Assembly (NCBI RefSeq): GCF_000519085.1
Contig: NZ_KI912577.1
Span: 3,776,035-3,840,034, forward strand
DNA from: Methylobacterium sp. 10
GTDB lineage: Bacteria > Pseudomonadota > Alphaproteobacteria > Rhizobiales > Beijerinckiaceae
Length of the DNA: 64,000 nucleotides
Direction: 5' to 3'
Part shown: one piece after another, positions 17,764-27,335 of the stretch
How the letters are laid out: each line of letters opens with the position of its first letter
Numbering within the stretch: the first letter of the stretch is position 1
Program-made: the position numbers and the translations under genes
Notes under the pieces: model-generated
What the model was told of the DNA's origin: nothing
Databases searched by the model: none
Seen by the model: only the letters and a program-made list of their open reading frames with translations

Positions 17764-18897
17764 TTAAGCTCTCTTCACCGGATAGCTCCGCCCCTTCCAC
17801 ACCGCCGCTCCGGCGCGCTTGGGTCCTAGCAGGACGTTCCACTGGATCGCCAGCGCCACCACCACCCCGAGCGGGTGGAGGAGGATGGTCGAAGCCGGCT
17901 CGTGGGCGATGAGGGTGATCGCCGCGCGGGTGGCGAGGGACACGACGAGGGCGGCCAGCGCCACCAGCCCCGCATGGGGTGTCGCAAGGCCGAAGGCGGC
18001 CGCGAGGACGAGGACGAGCGGCAGGACATGGCCCGCGAGCAGCAGCAGCGTCCAGACCGGGAGGGCGCGCGGCGTGGCCATGCCCTCATGGGCGTTCTTC
18101 GAGAACCCAGCCCAGGATTCGGCGAGGTTGCGGTACATTCGGCAGGTGGCGAGCGCGTGCCCGGCCACGAGGTCTGTGCGATGACCGGCATGGCGCAGGA
18201 TCCGCGGCAGGAACACGCCGTCGTGCAGCCGCCCGCGGATGGCGCCGTGGCCGCCAGTCCGCGCGTAGACGGAGCGATCGACGAGGACGAGTTGGCCGCA
18301 GGCGGCGCCGAGAGCCGGGCGGAGCGAGGCGCGCATCATCGGCACGGGGAGGTAGCCGACGAGGAGGAAGTTGATCATCGGCACGGTGAGCCGTTCGCCG
18401 AGGCTGCGCATGATCTGACGCGGCACCGCGCTCACGAGGGCGGCACCCGACGCGCGGGCATGGGCGGCGAGCCCGACCGCGGCACTCGGCGCGAGTGAGA
18501 CGTCCGCGTCGATGAAGAGGAGGTGCTCGCCCGCCGCCTTGGCGGCGAGGGTGGCGCAGGCGTGGTTCTTCCCTGTCCAGCCCTCGGGCAGGGCGGGAAC
18601 CGGGACGAGCCGAAGCCGTGGATCGGTCTCCGCCAGGGCACGGACGAGGCCGGCCGTGGCATCGGTGGAATGGTCGTCCCCCACCAGCACCTCCACGGCG
18701 GTGCCGGTGCTTGCCAGCGCGGCCCGGACCGTCTCGACGATGGTGCCCTCCTCGTCGCGGGCGGGGATCAGGATCGAGACCAGCCCGTCCTGCGCCGCCT
18801 CTGGCTCGGGCGTGCGCAGGGCGATCAGGTTCATGCAGGCCAGGATGGCGGGGAGGAGAGCGAAAGCAAGGGCGACGAGCGCCAGGACGAAGGTCAT
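17764..18897 (-). CDS. CrtQ-like glycosyltransferase (GT2) for carotenoid glycosylation
   Basis: A 377-residue membrane-associated family 2 glycosyltransferase. One helix precedes the catalytic domain, which shows VSILIPARDEEGTIVET, VLVGDDHSTDAT, the GWTGKNHAC motif and the metal-binding FIDADV; hydrophobic helices follow residue 280. This pattern resembles CrtQ of the staphyloxanthin pathway, which glucosylates a C30 carotenoid acid. The ATG at 18897 overlaps the acyltransferase stop by four bases. It is the last gene of the carotenoid operon. A role in hopanoid or other lipid glycosylation is an alternative. Confidence 0.78.
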   Translation of the reverse strand: MTFVLALVALAFALLPAILACMNLIALRTPEPEAAQDGLVSILIPARDEEGTIVETVRAALASTGTAVEVLVGDDHSTDATAGLVRALAETDPRLRLVPVPALPEGWTGKNHACATLAAKAAGEHLLFIDADVSLAPSAAVGLAAHARASGAALVSAVPRQIMRSLGERLTVPMINFLLVGYLPVPMMRASLRPALGAACGQLVLVDRSVYARTGGHGAIRGRLHDGVFLPRILRHAGHRTDLVAGHALATCRMYRNLAESWAGFSKNAHEGMATPRALPVWTLLLLAGHVLPLVLVLAAAFGLATPHAGLVALAALVVSLATRAAITLIAHEPASTILLHPLGVVVALAIQWNVLLGPKRAGAAVWKGRSYPVKRA

Positions 18898-19700
18898 GGG
18901 GCTCTGTCTCCCTCGGAGCGGTGGGCCGGGTCGAAGCGGCGGCCGGTGAGGGCGGAGCGTATCCGGCGCCAGCCGTCATAGATGCCGCCGATGCCCTTGC
19001 CGCCGGAGGTCAGAATCGTGAAGCGGTCGGGCTCGCGGGCGACGACGTCGACGGAGAGTCGGTCGAGGGTGGTGGTCAGGTCGGCTTCCATCCGCGCCAG
19101 CCGCTCCAGCCGTGGCAGGGCGAGGAGGTCGGTGCCCCGCACCGGTGGGCCGAAGGCGGCGAATGCTTCGGCGCCGCGCTCTTCCCAGAAGGCGTATTCC
19201 AGCGCCAGGGGCACGAACAGAGCGTCGGGGGCGAGCTCGGGCAGGCGCGCCACGCCGCCGCGCAGGCCCAGCGGCCGGGTGCGGATGTCGGCGAAACGTC
19301 CCTGCGCCGTCACCCAGAGCATCTGCCCCGGAGCCCCGAGGATGGCGCGGGACTGTTTCAGGAACTGCGCCGCGCCGCGGGCCGAATCGAGATCCACCGG
19401 AAACGCACCGATGCGGGAGAAGACGGCGTATTTCTCCAGCGCCGCCGCGTCGAACGGGGCATGGCTAGTCCGGTCCGGGAAGAGGCGGCCGGCGAGAAGG
19501 ATCACCACGGCCGCATCCCACCAGGCGGGGTGGTTCAGATAGACGACGATGGGACCGGCATGGCCGGCGATTCCGGGCACGCCCCAGCGGGCGAGCCGGA
19601 GCGCGTTCATGTGGCGGCGCAGGAACCGGCCGAAGTACCAGACCATGAACCGCCAGATCGGTGGCGAATGGTGCGGCGTGGAGGTAGCCGGCGGGCTCAC
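18894..19700 (-). CDS. PlsC-like acyltransferase of the carotenoid operon
   Basis: A 268-residue acyltransferase with the catalytic HX4D motif in NHPAWWD (near residue 57) and a later basic/aromatic motif (VTAQGRF, where PlsC proteins have EGTRS). It starts with GTG at 19700, overlapping the upstream desaturase stop (GTGA). The position next to a CrtQ-like glycosyltransferase suggests it acylates a glycosylated carotenoid, the role played by CrtO in staphylococci; this is inference from gene order. The motif deviation from EGTR suggests an acceptor other than lysophosphatidate. Confidence 0.72.
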   Translation of the reverse strand: MSPPATSTPHHSPPIWRFMVWYFGRFLRRHMNALRLARWGVPGIAGHAGPIVVYLNHPAWWDAAVVILLAGRLFPDRTSHAPFDAAALEKYAVFSRIGAFPVDLDSARGAAQFLKQSRAILGAPGQMLWVTAQGRFADIRTRPLGLRGGVARLPELAPDALFVPLALEYAFWEERGAEAFAAFGPPVRGTDLLALPRLERLARMEADLTTTLDRLSVDVVAREPDRFTILTSGGKGIGGIYDGWRRIRSALTGRRFDPAHRSEGDRAP

Positions 19701-21244
19701 GCGCTCTGCCGCACCTCGCCGCGGGTGTCTCCGCCCTGCGCGTCGGAATCGAGCGCGTCGGCGGCGATCCAGCCCGACATCATCACCATCGGCATACCGG
19801 GGCCGGGATGGGCCGCGCCGCCGGCGAGATAGAGGCCGCGCACCTGCCGCGAGCGGTTGCCGGGCTTGAACGCGCCCATGAACTTGCCGTGCGAGGCGAG
19901 GCCGTAGATCGCGCCGTTGAGCACCTTGTAGCGCTCATGGATGTCCTGCGGCGTCAGGTGGCGCTCGACGACGATGCGCTCCTCGATGTCGGGCATATGG
20001 CCGGTGCGCTTGAGCTTGTCGAGGATCACCTGCCGGTAGGCCGGAAACATCTTCGACCAGTCGTGATGTGGGCGCAGATACGGCGTGTGGACGAGGACGT
20101 AGAGGGCCTCGCCGCCCTCCGGTGCCACGCTCGGATCGGTGGAGGAGGGGGCGGCGAGATAGGCAGTCGGGTCCGGGGCCGGCTCGCCTTTGCGGTAGAT
20201 GTAGTCGAACTCCTCCTCCGGATCGCGGGAGAAGACGAAGTCGTGATGGTTGAGGTGGTCGTAGCGCTTGTTCAGGCCGAGATAGAGCACCACGCCCGAG
20301 CAGGCCGGCTCGAAGCTCTTCTTCTCGTAGGCCTTGCCGACGTCGCCGCCGACGAGTTCGCGGTAGGTGCGCACCGAATCCATGTTGGAGATCACCGCAT
20401 CGAACGGGGTGATGCCGGCGGCGGTCTTCACGCCCTTCACCGTGCCCTTCTCGATGGCGAGACCGGTGACCTCGTCGCCCGGCCGCAGGGTGGCGCCGAG
20501 TTCGGAAGCGAGCTTCGTCAGCGCCTCGGCCACCGCGCGGGTGCCGCCCATCGGGTACCAGACGCCTTCCGCCGTCTGCATGTGGGCGATGGCGCAGAGC
20601 ACGGCCGGCGCGCCGTAGGGGGACGAACCGACATACTGCACGAAGTGGTCGAGCATCTGCGCGAGCCGCGCATCCTTGACCTTCGAGCGGATGGTGCCGG
20701 CCACCGACGACCCCATGCGCAGGGAGAGCACGTCGCGCAGGGTGCCGGGGTTCATGTTGGCGCGGATGTTGATCGTGTCGAACAGGTCCTCCACCGGCTT
20801 CCAGAAGAAGAACTTGTTCGAGACGTCGTGCAGGTGCTCGGAAATCTCGAGGAATTTCTTGTAGCCCTCGCCGGCCCCGGTATTGGGCGCGAAACGCTCC
20901 ATGTCGGCGGCCATGGTGGGCACGTCGGCCATCAGGTCGAGATGGGTGTCGTCGTCGAAGAAGCAGCGCCACTGAGGGTCGAGGCGGCGGAGATCGAGAT
21001 AGTCGTGGATGTTACGGCCGGCCTCCTGGAAGATCCGCTCCAGCACCTTCGGCACGGTGAGGATGGTCGGACCCATGTCGAAGCGGAAGCCGCCCTCGTG
21101 GAGCACCGCCGCCTTGCCGCCGAGCCAGTCGTTCTTGTCGTAGAGGGTGACTGTGTGGCCGCGCGCCGCGCTGACGCAGGCCGCCGCGAGGCCGCCCAAC
21201 CCTGCGCCGACTACGGCGACCGAAGACCCGACCCGCATGTTCAT
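19697..21244 (-). CDS. CrtI/CrtN/CrtP-family carotenoid desaturase or oxidase (second copy)
   Basis: A 515-residue FAD-dependent amine-oxidase-fold protein. The N-terminal dinucleotide motif VAVVGAGLGGLAAA is followed by DKNDWLGGKAAVLHEGGFRFDMGPT, and the C-terminus has GLYLAGGAAHPGPGMPMVMMSG, the FAD-binding end of the phytoene desaturase family. The ATG at 21244 has GGGGAG upstream; the frame is open to 21424 but without the conserved start. It is one of two paralogues in the operon, so one may dehydrogenate and the other oxidise the C30 chain, as in CrtN/CrtP pairs. Which does which cannot be read from sequence alone. Confidence 0.82.
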   Translation of the reverse strand: MNMRVGSSVAVVGAGLGGLAAACVSAARGHTVTLYDKNDWLGGKAAVLHEGGFRFDMGPTILTVPKVLERIFQEAGRNIHDYLDLRRLDPQWRCFFDDDTHLDLMADVPTMAADMERFAPNTGAGEGYKKFLEISEHLHDVSNKFFFWKPVEDLFDTINIRANMNPGTLRDVLSLRMGSSVAGTIRSKVKDARLAQMLDHFVQYVGSSPYGAPAVLCAIAHMQTAEGVWYPMGGTRAVAEALTKLASELGATLRPGDEVTGLAIEKGTVKGVKTAAGITPFDAVISNMDSVRTYRELVGGDVGKAYEKKSFEPACSGVVLYLGLNKRYDHLNHHDFVFSRDPEEEFDYIYRKGEPAPDPTAYLAAPSSTDPSVAPEGGEALYVLVHTPYLRPHHDWSKMFPAYRQVILDKLKRTGHMPDIEERIVVERHLTPQDIHERYKVLNGAIYGLASHGKFMGAFKPGNRSRQVRGLYLAGGAAHPGPGMPMVMMSGWIAADALDSDAQGGDTRGEVRQSA

Positions 21245-21420
21245 CGTCACTCCCCGGGCCCGGCCGATGCCGCGCCTCTCGGATGAAGCTAGACCGGATC
21301 GCCGCGCGGTCAACGCGCTAACCGGTCGCGCCGCCTGACTTCTTCCCTGTTTCGGGGCCGGAAGCCGCGATATGACGGCCGCGTCGGCGACTGATCGGGT
21401 CCGCGGCGGACAGTGCAGCC

Positions 21421-22626
21421 TCACACCACCCGCCGTGCCACCAATCCCACGGCCGCCACCAACCCCAAGGCCGCCACCGTGATCATCACGCCCCAGGCCG
21501 GCATGGCCGCGGCCATGCCTTCGCCGAGCGCCGTCTGATAGGCCTCGATCGCCCAGGCGTTGGGGGTGAGCCAGCCAACCTGCTGCAGCCAGGGCGGCAT
21601 CAGGAAGCGCGGCACCATGCTGCCGCCCACCGCCGAGAGCAGCAGAACGCCGAAGGTGGAGGCGAGATGCGCCTGCTGGCGGGTGTTGGCGGCGGCGCAG
21701 GCGGCCAGCGCCAGCCCCGCCGCCATGGCCGAGACCAGGACCGAGGTGACGATCCAGGCCGGCCAGTGCGGGCCGATCTCGACCCCGTAGACGAGGGCGG
21801 CGGCGGCGAAGATCAGCCCGGCCTGGACCACGCCCTGTATCACCAGGAACAGGAACTTCCCCACCACCACCACGGCGAGCCCTCCGGGGCCGGCCATGAG
21901 CCTGTCGGCGAGGCCCGATTGGCGCTCCTCCACCAGGGACATCGCCCCCTGCATAGCCGCAAACAGCAGGAACACGGCGGTGATGGCACCCGCATAGTAG
22001 CTCACCCGCTCGTTGGTGCGGCCCGAGGCGGTGCTCTGGCGCTCCACCAGGGAGGCGAAGGAGAACGGCTCCTTGCGGGCGCGCTGCTCGGCGAAGGCCG
22101 AGTTGAGGAAAGCGCGCTCGTCCGGTCCGATCTTGCCCGACCGTTCCACGTCGGCGACGATCCGGGCGAGGACGACGTCGGGCAGGGCCTCGTTGAGGAT
22201 GCGCTGCAACTGGCCCAGCGCGATCGGCGTGGCCAGGGCCCTGGCGGGGTTCTCAATGAGGACCACGGGCTGGGCGGCCTCCGGCGGGGCTCCGGCCACG
22301 GGTGCGTCGAGATCGCCGCGCAGGACCAGGGCGGCATCGACCTCCCCGCGCCGGACCGCGCTCGTCGCCTCGACGAGATCGGTGGCCTTCAGGCGCTCGA
22401 TGCGCAGGGACGTGTCGGCCTCCAGGGCCGTCATCAGCCGCTCGGTGGTCGCCGTGCGGGCAAGGTCGACGAGACCGAGATGGATGCGGATCCGGTCGCC
22501 GATGGCGCCCGAGAAGATCGCCGCGAAGATCATGAAGATCACGGTCGGCAGGACGAAAGCCATGACCAGGGCGGCGCGGTCGCGCCGCAGGCTGATCAGC
22601 ATCACCCGAAAGGCGGCGGTGATCAT
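21421..22626 (-). CDS. ABC-2 type transporter permease
   Basis: A 401-residue inner-membrane permease of the ABC-2 exporter group. One N-terminal helix (residues about 17-40) is followed by a large extracytoplasmic domain of about 170 residues, then five helices at the C-terminus; this matches the YhhJ/DrrB-like architecture. The ATG at 22626 overlaps the ATPase stop. Lying between two carotenoid desaturase genes, it may export or place a lipid or pigment, but the substrate is unproven. Confidence 0.82.
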   Translation of the reverse strand: MITAAFRVMLISLRRDRAALVMAFVLPTVIFMIFAAIFSGAIGDRIRIHLGLVDLARTATTERLMTALEADTSLRIERLKATDLVEATSAVRRGEVDAALVLRGDLDAPVAGAPPEAAQPVVLIENPARALATPIALGQLQRILNEALPDVVLARIVADVERSGKIGPDERAFLNSAFAEQRARKEPFSFASLVERQSTASGRTNERVSYYAGAITAVFLLFAAMQGAMSLVEERQSGLADRLMAGPGGLAVVVVGKFLFLVIQGVVQAGLIFAAAALVYGVEIGPHWPAWIVTSVLVSAMAAGLALAACAAANTRQQAHLASTFGVLLLSAVGGSMVPRFLMPPWLQQVGWLTPNAWAIEAYQTALGEGMAAAMPAWGVMITVAALGLVAAVGLVARRVV

Positions 22627-23603
22627 GCCTCGTTTCCCGTGCGGCGGAGGGGGATGGGCCGGTTCGGTTCGGCACGGTCCAGGGCCTCGCGATAGACCGC
22701 CTCCAGGCCCGGCGCACGGATGCGGATCTCGGCCACCGGAACGCCCTCCGCCCGCAAGGTGCCGAGGAGGGCGGTCCCGTCGAGCCCGGCCCGGTGGCTG
22801 GCCCGCCAGGTCAGGCCGGTATCGACGGGAGCGAATCCCGCCCGGCGCAGGGCCGCCTCGGCGGCGGGATCGGCGGGGCTCGCCAGCGCCACCTCGTGCT
22901 CGGGCACCTCCGTGCGGATGCGCTCCAGCAGGATTGCGAGGCGGCCCTCATGGACGAGCTGACCGTCCGCCAGGATGGCGACCCGGTCGGCGAGGCGTTC
23001 GGCCTCGGCGAAATCGTGGGTGGCGATGAGGATGGCGGCGCCTTGGGCCCGCAGGCGCGCGAGCACCGCATGGATCGCCGCGCGGGCGTGCAGGTCCACC
23101 CCCTGGGTCGGCTCGTCGAGGAGGACGAGGCTCGGCCGCGCCATCAGGCTTGCGGCGATGTTGGCCCGGCGCTGGTAGCCGCCGGACAGGTGGCCCACCG
23201 GGCGCCGCGCCACTTCTCCGAGATCGGCCAGATCCAGGGCGGACTGGACCGCCGCCTTGCGCTCGCGCCGGGCGATCCCCGAGAGTTGGGCGAAGACCGA
23301 GAGGTTTTCGGCCACGGTGAGGCGCGGATATAGGGCGATCTCCTGGGGCACCCAGCCGATGACGCGCCGCGCCTCGCGTTCGCGGAACGGGTCGGCCCCG
23401 GCGATCCGCACGGTGCCGCTCCCAGGGGGCAGGCGTCCGGCTACGAGGCGCATGAGCGAGCTCTTGCCGGCGCCGTTGGGGCCGAGCAGGGCCAAGGTCT
23501 GGCCCGCCTCGATCCGGCAATCGACGCCGCGCAGGACGAGATGCCCGCGATAGGCGAGGGTGGCGCCCTGGACTACGACCAAGGGCTCCTGTCCCGGATT
23601 CAT
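22623..23603 (-). CDS. ABC transporter ATP-binding protein (DrrA-like exporter type)
   Basis: A 326-residue ATPase: Walker A GPNGAGKS, the LSGGYQRR signature, Walker [13 protein letters not shown] and the H-loop ATHDFAEAE are all present, and a C-terminal domain of about 80 residues follows as in CcmA/DrrA exporters. The ATG at 23603 overlaps nothing but lies 12 bases after the DUF2141 stop; the frame is open upstream through that gene in a meaningless translation. It pairs with the permease that overlaps its stop. Confidence 0.88.
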   Translation of the reverse strand: MNPGQEPLVVVQGATLAYRGHLVLRGVDCRIEAGQTLALLGPNGAGKSSLMRLVAGRLPPGSGTVRIAGADPFREREARRVIGWVPQEIALYPRLTVAENLSVFAQLSGIARRERKAAVQSALDLADLGEVARRPVGHLSGGYQRRANIAASLMARPSLVLLDEPTQGVDLHARAAIHAVLARLRAQGAAILIATHDFAEAERLADRVAILADGQLVHEGRLAILLERIRTEVPEHEVALASPADPAAEAALRRAGFAPVDTGLTWRASHRAGLDGTALLGTLRAEGVPVAEIRIRAPGLEAVYREALDRAEPNRPIPLRRTGNEA

Positions 23604-23614
23604 GAGCGGCGGGG

Positions 23615-24037
23615 TCAGCGGGGTGGCAGGGCGCGGACGAGGCGCACCCGTACCGCCACCCCGGGCTCGCGCAGGGTGAAGCGCGCACGGCTGAAATCCG
23701 GCCGGGCACGGCCCATCTCGCCGGAGAAACCATAGGGTTCGAGCGGCAGGCCGAGGCCGGTGCGGTCGAGGCGGCGGTTGCCGTCGAGATCCTGGTAGGC
23801 AGCGACCGCATAAGTGCCGGGCTCGATCCCGGCGAGGATCACCCGCCGGCTGCGGCCATCTGCCGGGACGTCCTGCCCGTTGCGGCATTCGGCCTCCGAC
23901 AGGCCGCCCTGACACAGGGCGACGTAGACCGTGCCGGCGCCGGGCTCGATCCCCTCCACCAGCACCTCCACCGTGGCTGCCCGAGCGCCACCGCAGGACA
24001 GGGCGGCGGCGAGGGCCAATGCGAAAACGCCCCTCAC
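23615..24037 (-). CDS. DUF2141 exported protein
   Basis: A 140-residue exported protein with a signal peptide (MRGVFALALAAALSCGGARA). The mature domain shows the DUF2141 pattern of an early G-VYVALC segment, IEPGTYAVAAYQDLDGNRRLDR and a late EPYGFS motif. Homologues are often found beside carotenoid genes, but the function is unknown. It starts with GTG at 24037, overlapping the upstream desaturase stop by four bases. A periplasmic role next to an ABC exporter is inferred. Confidence 0.78.
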   Translation of the reverse strand: MRGVFALALAAALSCGGARAATVEVLVEGIEPGAGTVYVALCQGGLSEAECRNGQDVPADGRSRRVILAGIEPGTYAVAAYQDLDGNRRLDRTGLGLPLEPYGFSGEMGRARPDFSRARFTLREPGVAVRVRLVRALPPR

Positions 24038-25614
24038 GAGGTCTCGCCCGAGGTGGCAAGCGGCGAGGTGGTGGGGATGCCGGCGGCCTCCGCCCCCACG
24101 CGCCCGGCGGAGAGCTCCTCAATGAGGAGGCGGGCGGTGATGCGGGCACCCTCGTAGATCACCGGCAGGCCCGAACCCGGATGGGTGCCGCCGCCGACGA
24201 GATACAGCCCCGGCCCGAAGCGGTTGTGGGGGCGGAAATACAGCATCTGCATCAGGTCGTGGGCGAGGTTGAAGGTGGCGCCCTCGTGCACGAAGAAATC
24301 GTCCCGCCATTGCGATGGGTCGACGATGCGCTCGTAGCGGATGCGCTCCTCGATGTCGGTCAGGCCCAGCAGCTTCAGCCGGTCGAGGACGAGGCGGCGG
24401 TAGCTTTGGCGGGTGGCGGGCCAGTCGATCCCCGCCTTCAGGTTCGGCACCGGAACGAGGACGTAGAGGCTGGTATGGCCCGCCGGCGCCATGCCGCCGT
24501 CGGTGTAGCCCGCGTGCTGGACGTAGAGCGAGGGCTGCATCGGCAGGGTACCCTCGGTGATCTCGCGGATGTTGCGGGCGTACTCCTCCGACAGGAAGAT
24601 GGTGTGGTGGCCGAGCCCCGCCGGGACTTTCCCCTCGATCCCGAGATACATCATGAAGGTCGAGCAGGAGAGGCGGGCCTTGTCGATCTTGGCGTCGCGC
24701 CAGCGCGGGCGGTGCGTCTGAGGCACCAGATCCTTGATCACCTTGGCGAAATCGCCGTTGATGACCACGGCGTCGGCCTTCAGCGTCTCGGCTCCGCACA
24801 CCACGCCGATCGCTTTCTTGCCCTCGAAGAGCACCCTGTCCACCGACGTGCCGAGGCGGATGTCCACGCCCATGCGGCGGGCGAGGCCCGCCATCGCCTC
24901 CGACACCGCGCCGCAGCCTCCGACCGGATGGTAGACCCCGTGCTCGTATTCGAGGAACGACAGGATCGTGAACAGGCTCGGGCAGCGGAACGGCGACATG
25001 CCGAGGTACTTGGTCTGGAACGCGAAGGCGAGACGGACCCGCGGGTCCTTGAAGTAGCGCTGCAGGTCCTTGTCGACGCTGCGGCCGGGATGAAGGTGGG
25101 GCAGGGCGGCGATCATGGCCGGGGAGGCCATGCTGCGCAGGGTGTGGAAAGCCTGTTCCAGCACCGGCTTGAAGAACTTCAGCTTCACCCGGTTGTCGGC
25201 AAAGAATTTCCGGACGTTCCTGGCGTCGTCCGGGGCGATGCGGGCGACCTCGGCCTCCAGCCGCTCCATGTCGTTGGTGGCACGGATCTCGCCGCCCGCC
25301 TCGAAGACGAGGTGATATTGCGGATCGAGCCGTTCGAGCTTGACGTGATCCTCGAGCCGCTCGCCGCAGGTCTCGAAGATGTCCGCGAGAATCTGTGGAT
25401 AGAGGAAGAAGGTCGGGCCGATGTCGAACCGGTAGCCGCCGGGGGCCTCCACGGTCTTCGTTCGGCCTCCCACGGCCGGGTCCTTCTCGACCAGGGTGAC
25501 GTGAACGCCGGCGCGGGCGAGAAGGAGCGCCGTCGCCAATCCCCCCGGACCGGCGCCGACGACGATGACGCGGCGTCCTGAAAGGGTCCGCAGGCCATCC
25601 CGTGACTGAAGCAA
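24034..25614 (-). CDS. CrtI/CrtN-family carotenoid desaturase (first gene of operon)
   Basis: A 526-residue FAD-dependent desaturase with VIVVGAGPGGLATALLLARAG near residue 20, KDPAVGGRTKTVEAPGGYRFDIGPTFF after it, and GLYLVGGGTHPGSGLPVIYEGARI at the C-terminus, which is the classical phytoene/diapophytoene desaturase layout. I set the start at the TTG at 25614, since GGGAG lies at good spacing before it; an adjacent TTG at 25623 is too close to that site. It heads the seven-gene operon 25614-17764. No phytoene or squalene synthase is in the window, so the substrate is supplied from elsewhere. Confidence 0.85.
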   Translation of the reverse strand: MLQSRDGLRTLSGRRVIVVGAGPGGLATALLLARAGVHVTLVEKDPAVGGRTKTVEAPGGYRFDIGPTFFLYPQILADIFETCGERLEDHVKLERLDPQYHLVFEAGGEIRATNDMERLEAEVARIAPDDARNVRKFFADNRVKLKFFKPVLEQAFHTLRSMASPAMIAALPHLHPGRSVDKDLQRYFKDPRVRLAFAFQTKYLGMSPFRCPSLFTILSFLEYEHGVYHPVGGCGAVSEAMAGLARRMGVDIRLGTSVDRVLFEGKKAIGVVCGAETLKADAVVINGDFAKVIKDLVPQTHRPRWRDAKIDKARLSCSTFMMYLGIEGKVPAGLGHHTIFLSEEYARNIREITEGTLPMQPSLYVQHAGYTDGGMAPAGHTSLYVLVPVPNLKAGIDWPATRQSYRRLVLDRLKLLGLTDIEERIRYERIVDPSQWRDDFFVHEGATFNLAHDLMQMLYFRPHNRFGPGLYLVGGGTHPGSGLPVIYEGARITARLLIEELSAGRVGAEAAGIPTTSPLATSGETS

Positions 25615-25737
25615 CGCGATCAACTCCCTGGTCGACGACCTCCGATGGGAAACCTCCCATGCGCAGGCGTATCGGCATCCGTGCCAAGCTCAAAGCCCGG
25701 AGTCGGGGATGCCACCCGTACCGGTCTAGCTTGCCGC

Positions 25738-26604
25738 CTAATCTCGACCGGCGGCAGGGGCGGGACAATTGCCACGGATTGTCGCGTGCTCGCAGGACGG
25801 ATGCCGCATGGCCAGGTGATGGAGCGCCACCGCCCCGGCGGTGGCCACGTTCAGGGAATCGAAGTCGGGGGCCATGGGGATCCGCACGGTGCGGGTCCGC
25901 GCCATCAGACCGTGCGACAGGCCCGGCCCCTCGGTGCCGAGGAGCAGGAGCGTGCGTGGCAGCGGCGGCAGCTCGGCGAGCACGTCGTCTCCCCGCGGGC
26001 TCAGGGCGAGGGGAACGAGGGCGTTGGCTTGCGCGAAGTCCAGCATGGCCTCCGCGTCGAGGCGGGCGAAGGGCACGATCAGCGCCGCGCCGGCCGAGAC
26101 CCTGATGGCCTTGCGGTAGAGCGGGTCGCAGGTGGCGGGGTCGAGGAGAACCCCGTCGGCCCCGAAGGCCGCGGCGTTGCGGAACAGGCCGCCCACATTG
26201 TCGTGGTTGGTCAGCCCGACGAGCCCCACCACGAGGGCGGGGGCCGGAGGCGGGGGAAGGGCGAGGGGAGCCTCCGCTCCGCGCAGCCCCACCGCCATCA
26301 CGCCCCGGTGGATCGGGAAGCCGGCGATGGCGCTCATCACCGCCTTCGAGGCCGTATAGACCGGCACTGAACCGGGCAGGGCGGTGAGCACATCGGAGAG
26401 GGGGGCCACCCGCTCATGGCTCAGCAGCAGCGACTCGGGCGCGAACAGCGCGTCCCCCGAGAGCAGCACCCGCAGGGTTACGTCTCCCTCGACGATGAAC
26501 CGGCCCTCGCGCCCAACGAGGTCGCGCTCGCGCATGGCGGCATAGGCGACGATGCGCGGATCGGCGGGGTCGTCGATGGGGATGGGTGTCACCGGTGGCC
26601 GCAT
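25738..26604 (-). CDS. TrmH/SpoU family RNA 2'-O-methyltransferase
   Basis: A 288-residue SPOUT methyltransferase. Motif 1 is TNHDNVGGLFRNAAAFG, motif 2 LLLLGTEGPGLS and motif 3 IPMAPDFDSLNVATAGAVAL, which together bind S-adenosylmethionine in the knot. The N-terminal part is a probable substrate-binding domain (residues about 1-110, with IVEGDVTLRVLL). Target is a tRNA or rRNA ribose, not assignable from sequence. It lies downstream of the maoC-like gene on the same strand, separated by a palindromic repeat. Confidence 0.9.
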   Translation of the reverse strand: MRPPVTPIPIDDPADPRIVAYAAMRERDLVGREGRFIVEGDVTLRVLLSGDALFAPESLLLSHERVAPLSDVLTALPGSVPVYTASKAVMSAIAGFPIHRGVMAVGLRGAEAPLALPPPPAPALVVGLVGLTNHDNVGGLFRNAAAFGADGVLLDPATCDPLYRKAIRVSAGAALIVPFARLDAEAMLDFAQANALVPLALSPRGDDVLAELPPLPRTLLLLGTEGPGLSHGLMARTRTVRIPMAPDFDSLNVATAGAVALHHLAMRHPSCEHATIRGNCPAPAAGRD

Positions 26605-26624
26605 CCTGTGCCCTGGCGGATGAT

Positions 26625-26677
26625 GCGCATGGCCCGAGAGCCCCCTCTCCTTGCATGCGGGGAGAGGGGGAATGCGC
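26625..26677. repeat. Palindromic repeat with CCCCCTCTCC/GGAGAGGGGG arms
   Basis: Perfect ten-base arms at 26641-26650 and 26661-26670 with a ten-base loop, plus an outer GCGCAT/ATGCGC pair at 26625-26630 and 26672-26677. It lies between the maoC-like and trmH-like genes, both read from the minus strand, and shares its core with the repeats at 46573 and 56346. Confidence 0.7.
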
Positions 26678-26678
26678 G

Positions 26679-27158
26679 CTACGCGTTCGCGGGACGTCCG
26701 CCCATGCGGATGGCGAGCGGGTCCGCCTCCTCCCGGGTGGGCACTTTCACCAGGGCTTCACCGTCGAGCACGACCTCTCCGGCGACGGAGCAGGTGCATT
26801 TGAGCCGGGCGCGGCGGCGCTCGGGGACGAGTTCGGCCACTTCGACGGTGACCTGAACCGTATCGCCGATGCGGACCGGCGCACGAAAGTTCAGGGTCTG
26901 GCTGATATAGATGGCGCCGGGGCCGGGCAGGCGGGTGCCGAGCACCGCCGAGATCAGGCCGGCGGTGTAGAGGCCGTGGGCGATACGGGTGCCGAAGGGC
27001 GTGCGCGCCGCGAAATGCTCGGAGAGGTGGATCGGGTTGCGGTCGCCGGTGATCTCGGCGAAGCCCACTACGTCGGAGGAGGAGATCTCCTTGTTCAAGG
27101 TCTCGGACAACCCGACCTCGAGATCCTCGAAATACAGGACGCGTAGTTCTGGCATCAT
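26679..27158 (-). CDS. MaoC-like hot-dog-fold dehydratase
   Basis: A 159-residue single hot-dog domain protein. The motif FAEITGDRNPIHLSEHFAARTPFGTRIAHGLYTAGLI contains the Asp-His catalytic pair of (R)-specific enoyl-CoA hydratases, and length fits the family. The reaction would be hydration of a 2-enoyl-CoA; the exact substrate is unknown. GGGGGAGA precedes tandem ATGs at 27158 and 27155. Confidence 0.88.
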   Translation of the reverse strand: MMPELRVLYFEDLEVGLSETLNKEISSSDVVGFAEITGDRNPIHLSEHFAARTPFGTRIAHGLYTAGLISAVLGTRLPGPGAIYISQTLNFRAPVRIGDTVQVTVEVAELVPERRRARLKCTCSVAGEVVLDGEALVKVPTREEADPLAIRMGGRPANA

Positions 27159-27335
27159 CGGTCGGTCTCCCCCGTCTCACGTCGATGTCGCGGGCATGAT
27201 CCCGCGTCTGACGTGTCGCGTCGCACAAGCGCTTCGGCAAATCCAGCGCGAGAACGATGAAAATCTCGCCTCGACAGCCGCCTCACCGCCGGTCCAAGAG
27301 GCGCAACATTGCGAAAAGCCCGTTCTTGAGAGCCG

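Noticed and set aside
19808..21286. A 492-codon open frame on the plus strand across the second desaturase
   Set aside because: Antisense shadow in GC-rich DNA. The translation is Arg/His/Gly-rich without motifs.
24019..25581. A 520-codon open frame on the plus strand across the first desaturase
   Set aside because: Same cause; the minus-strand frame has all CrtI-family motifs.
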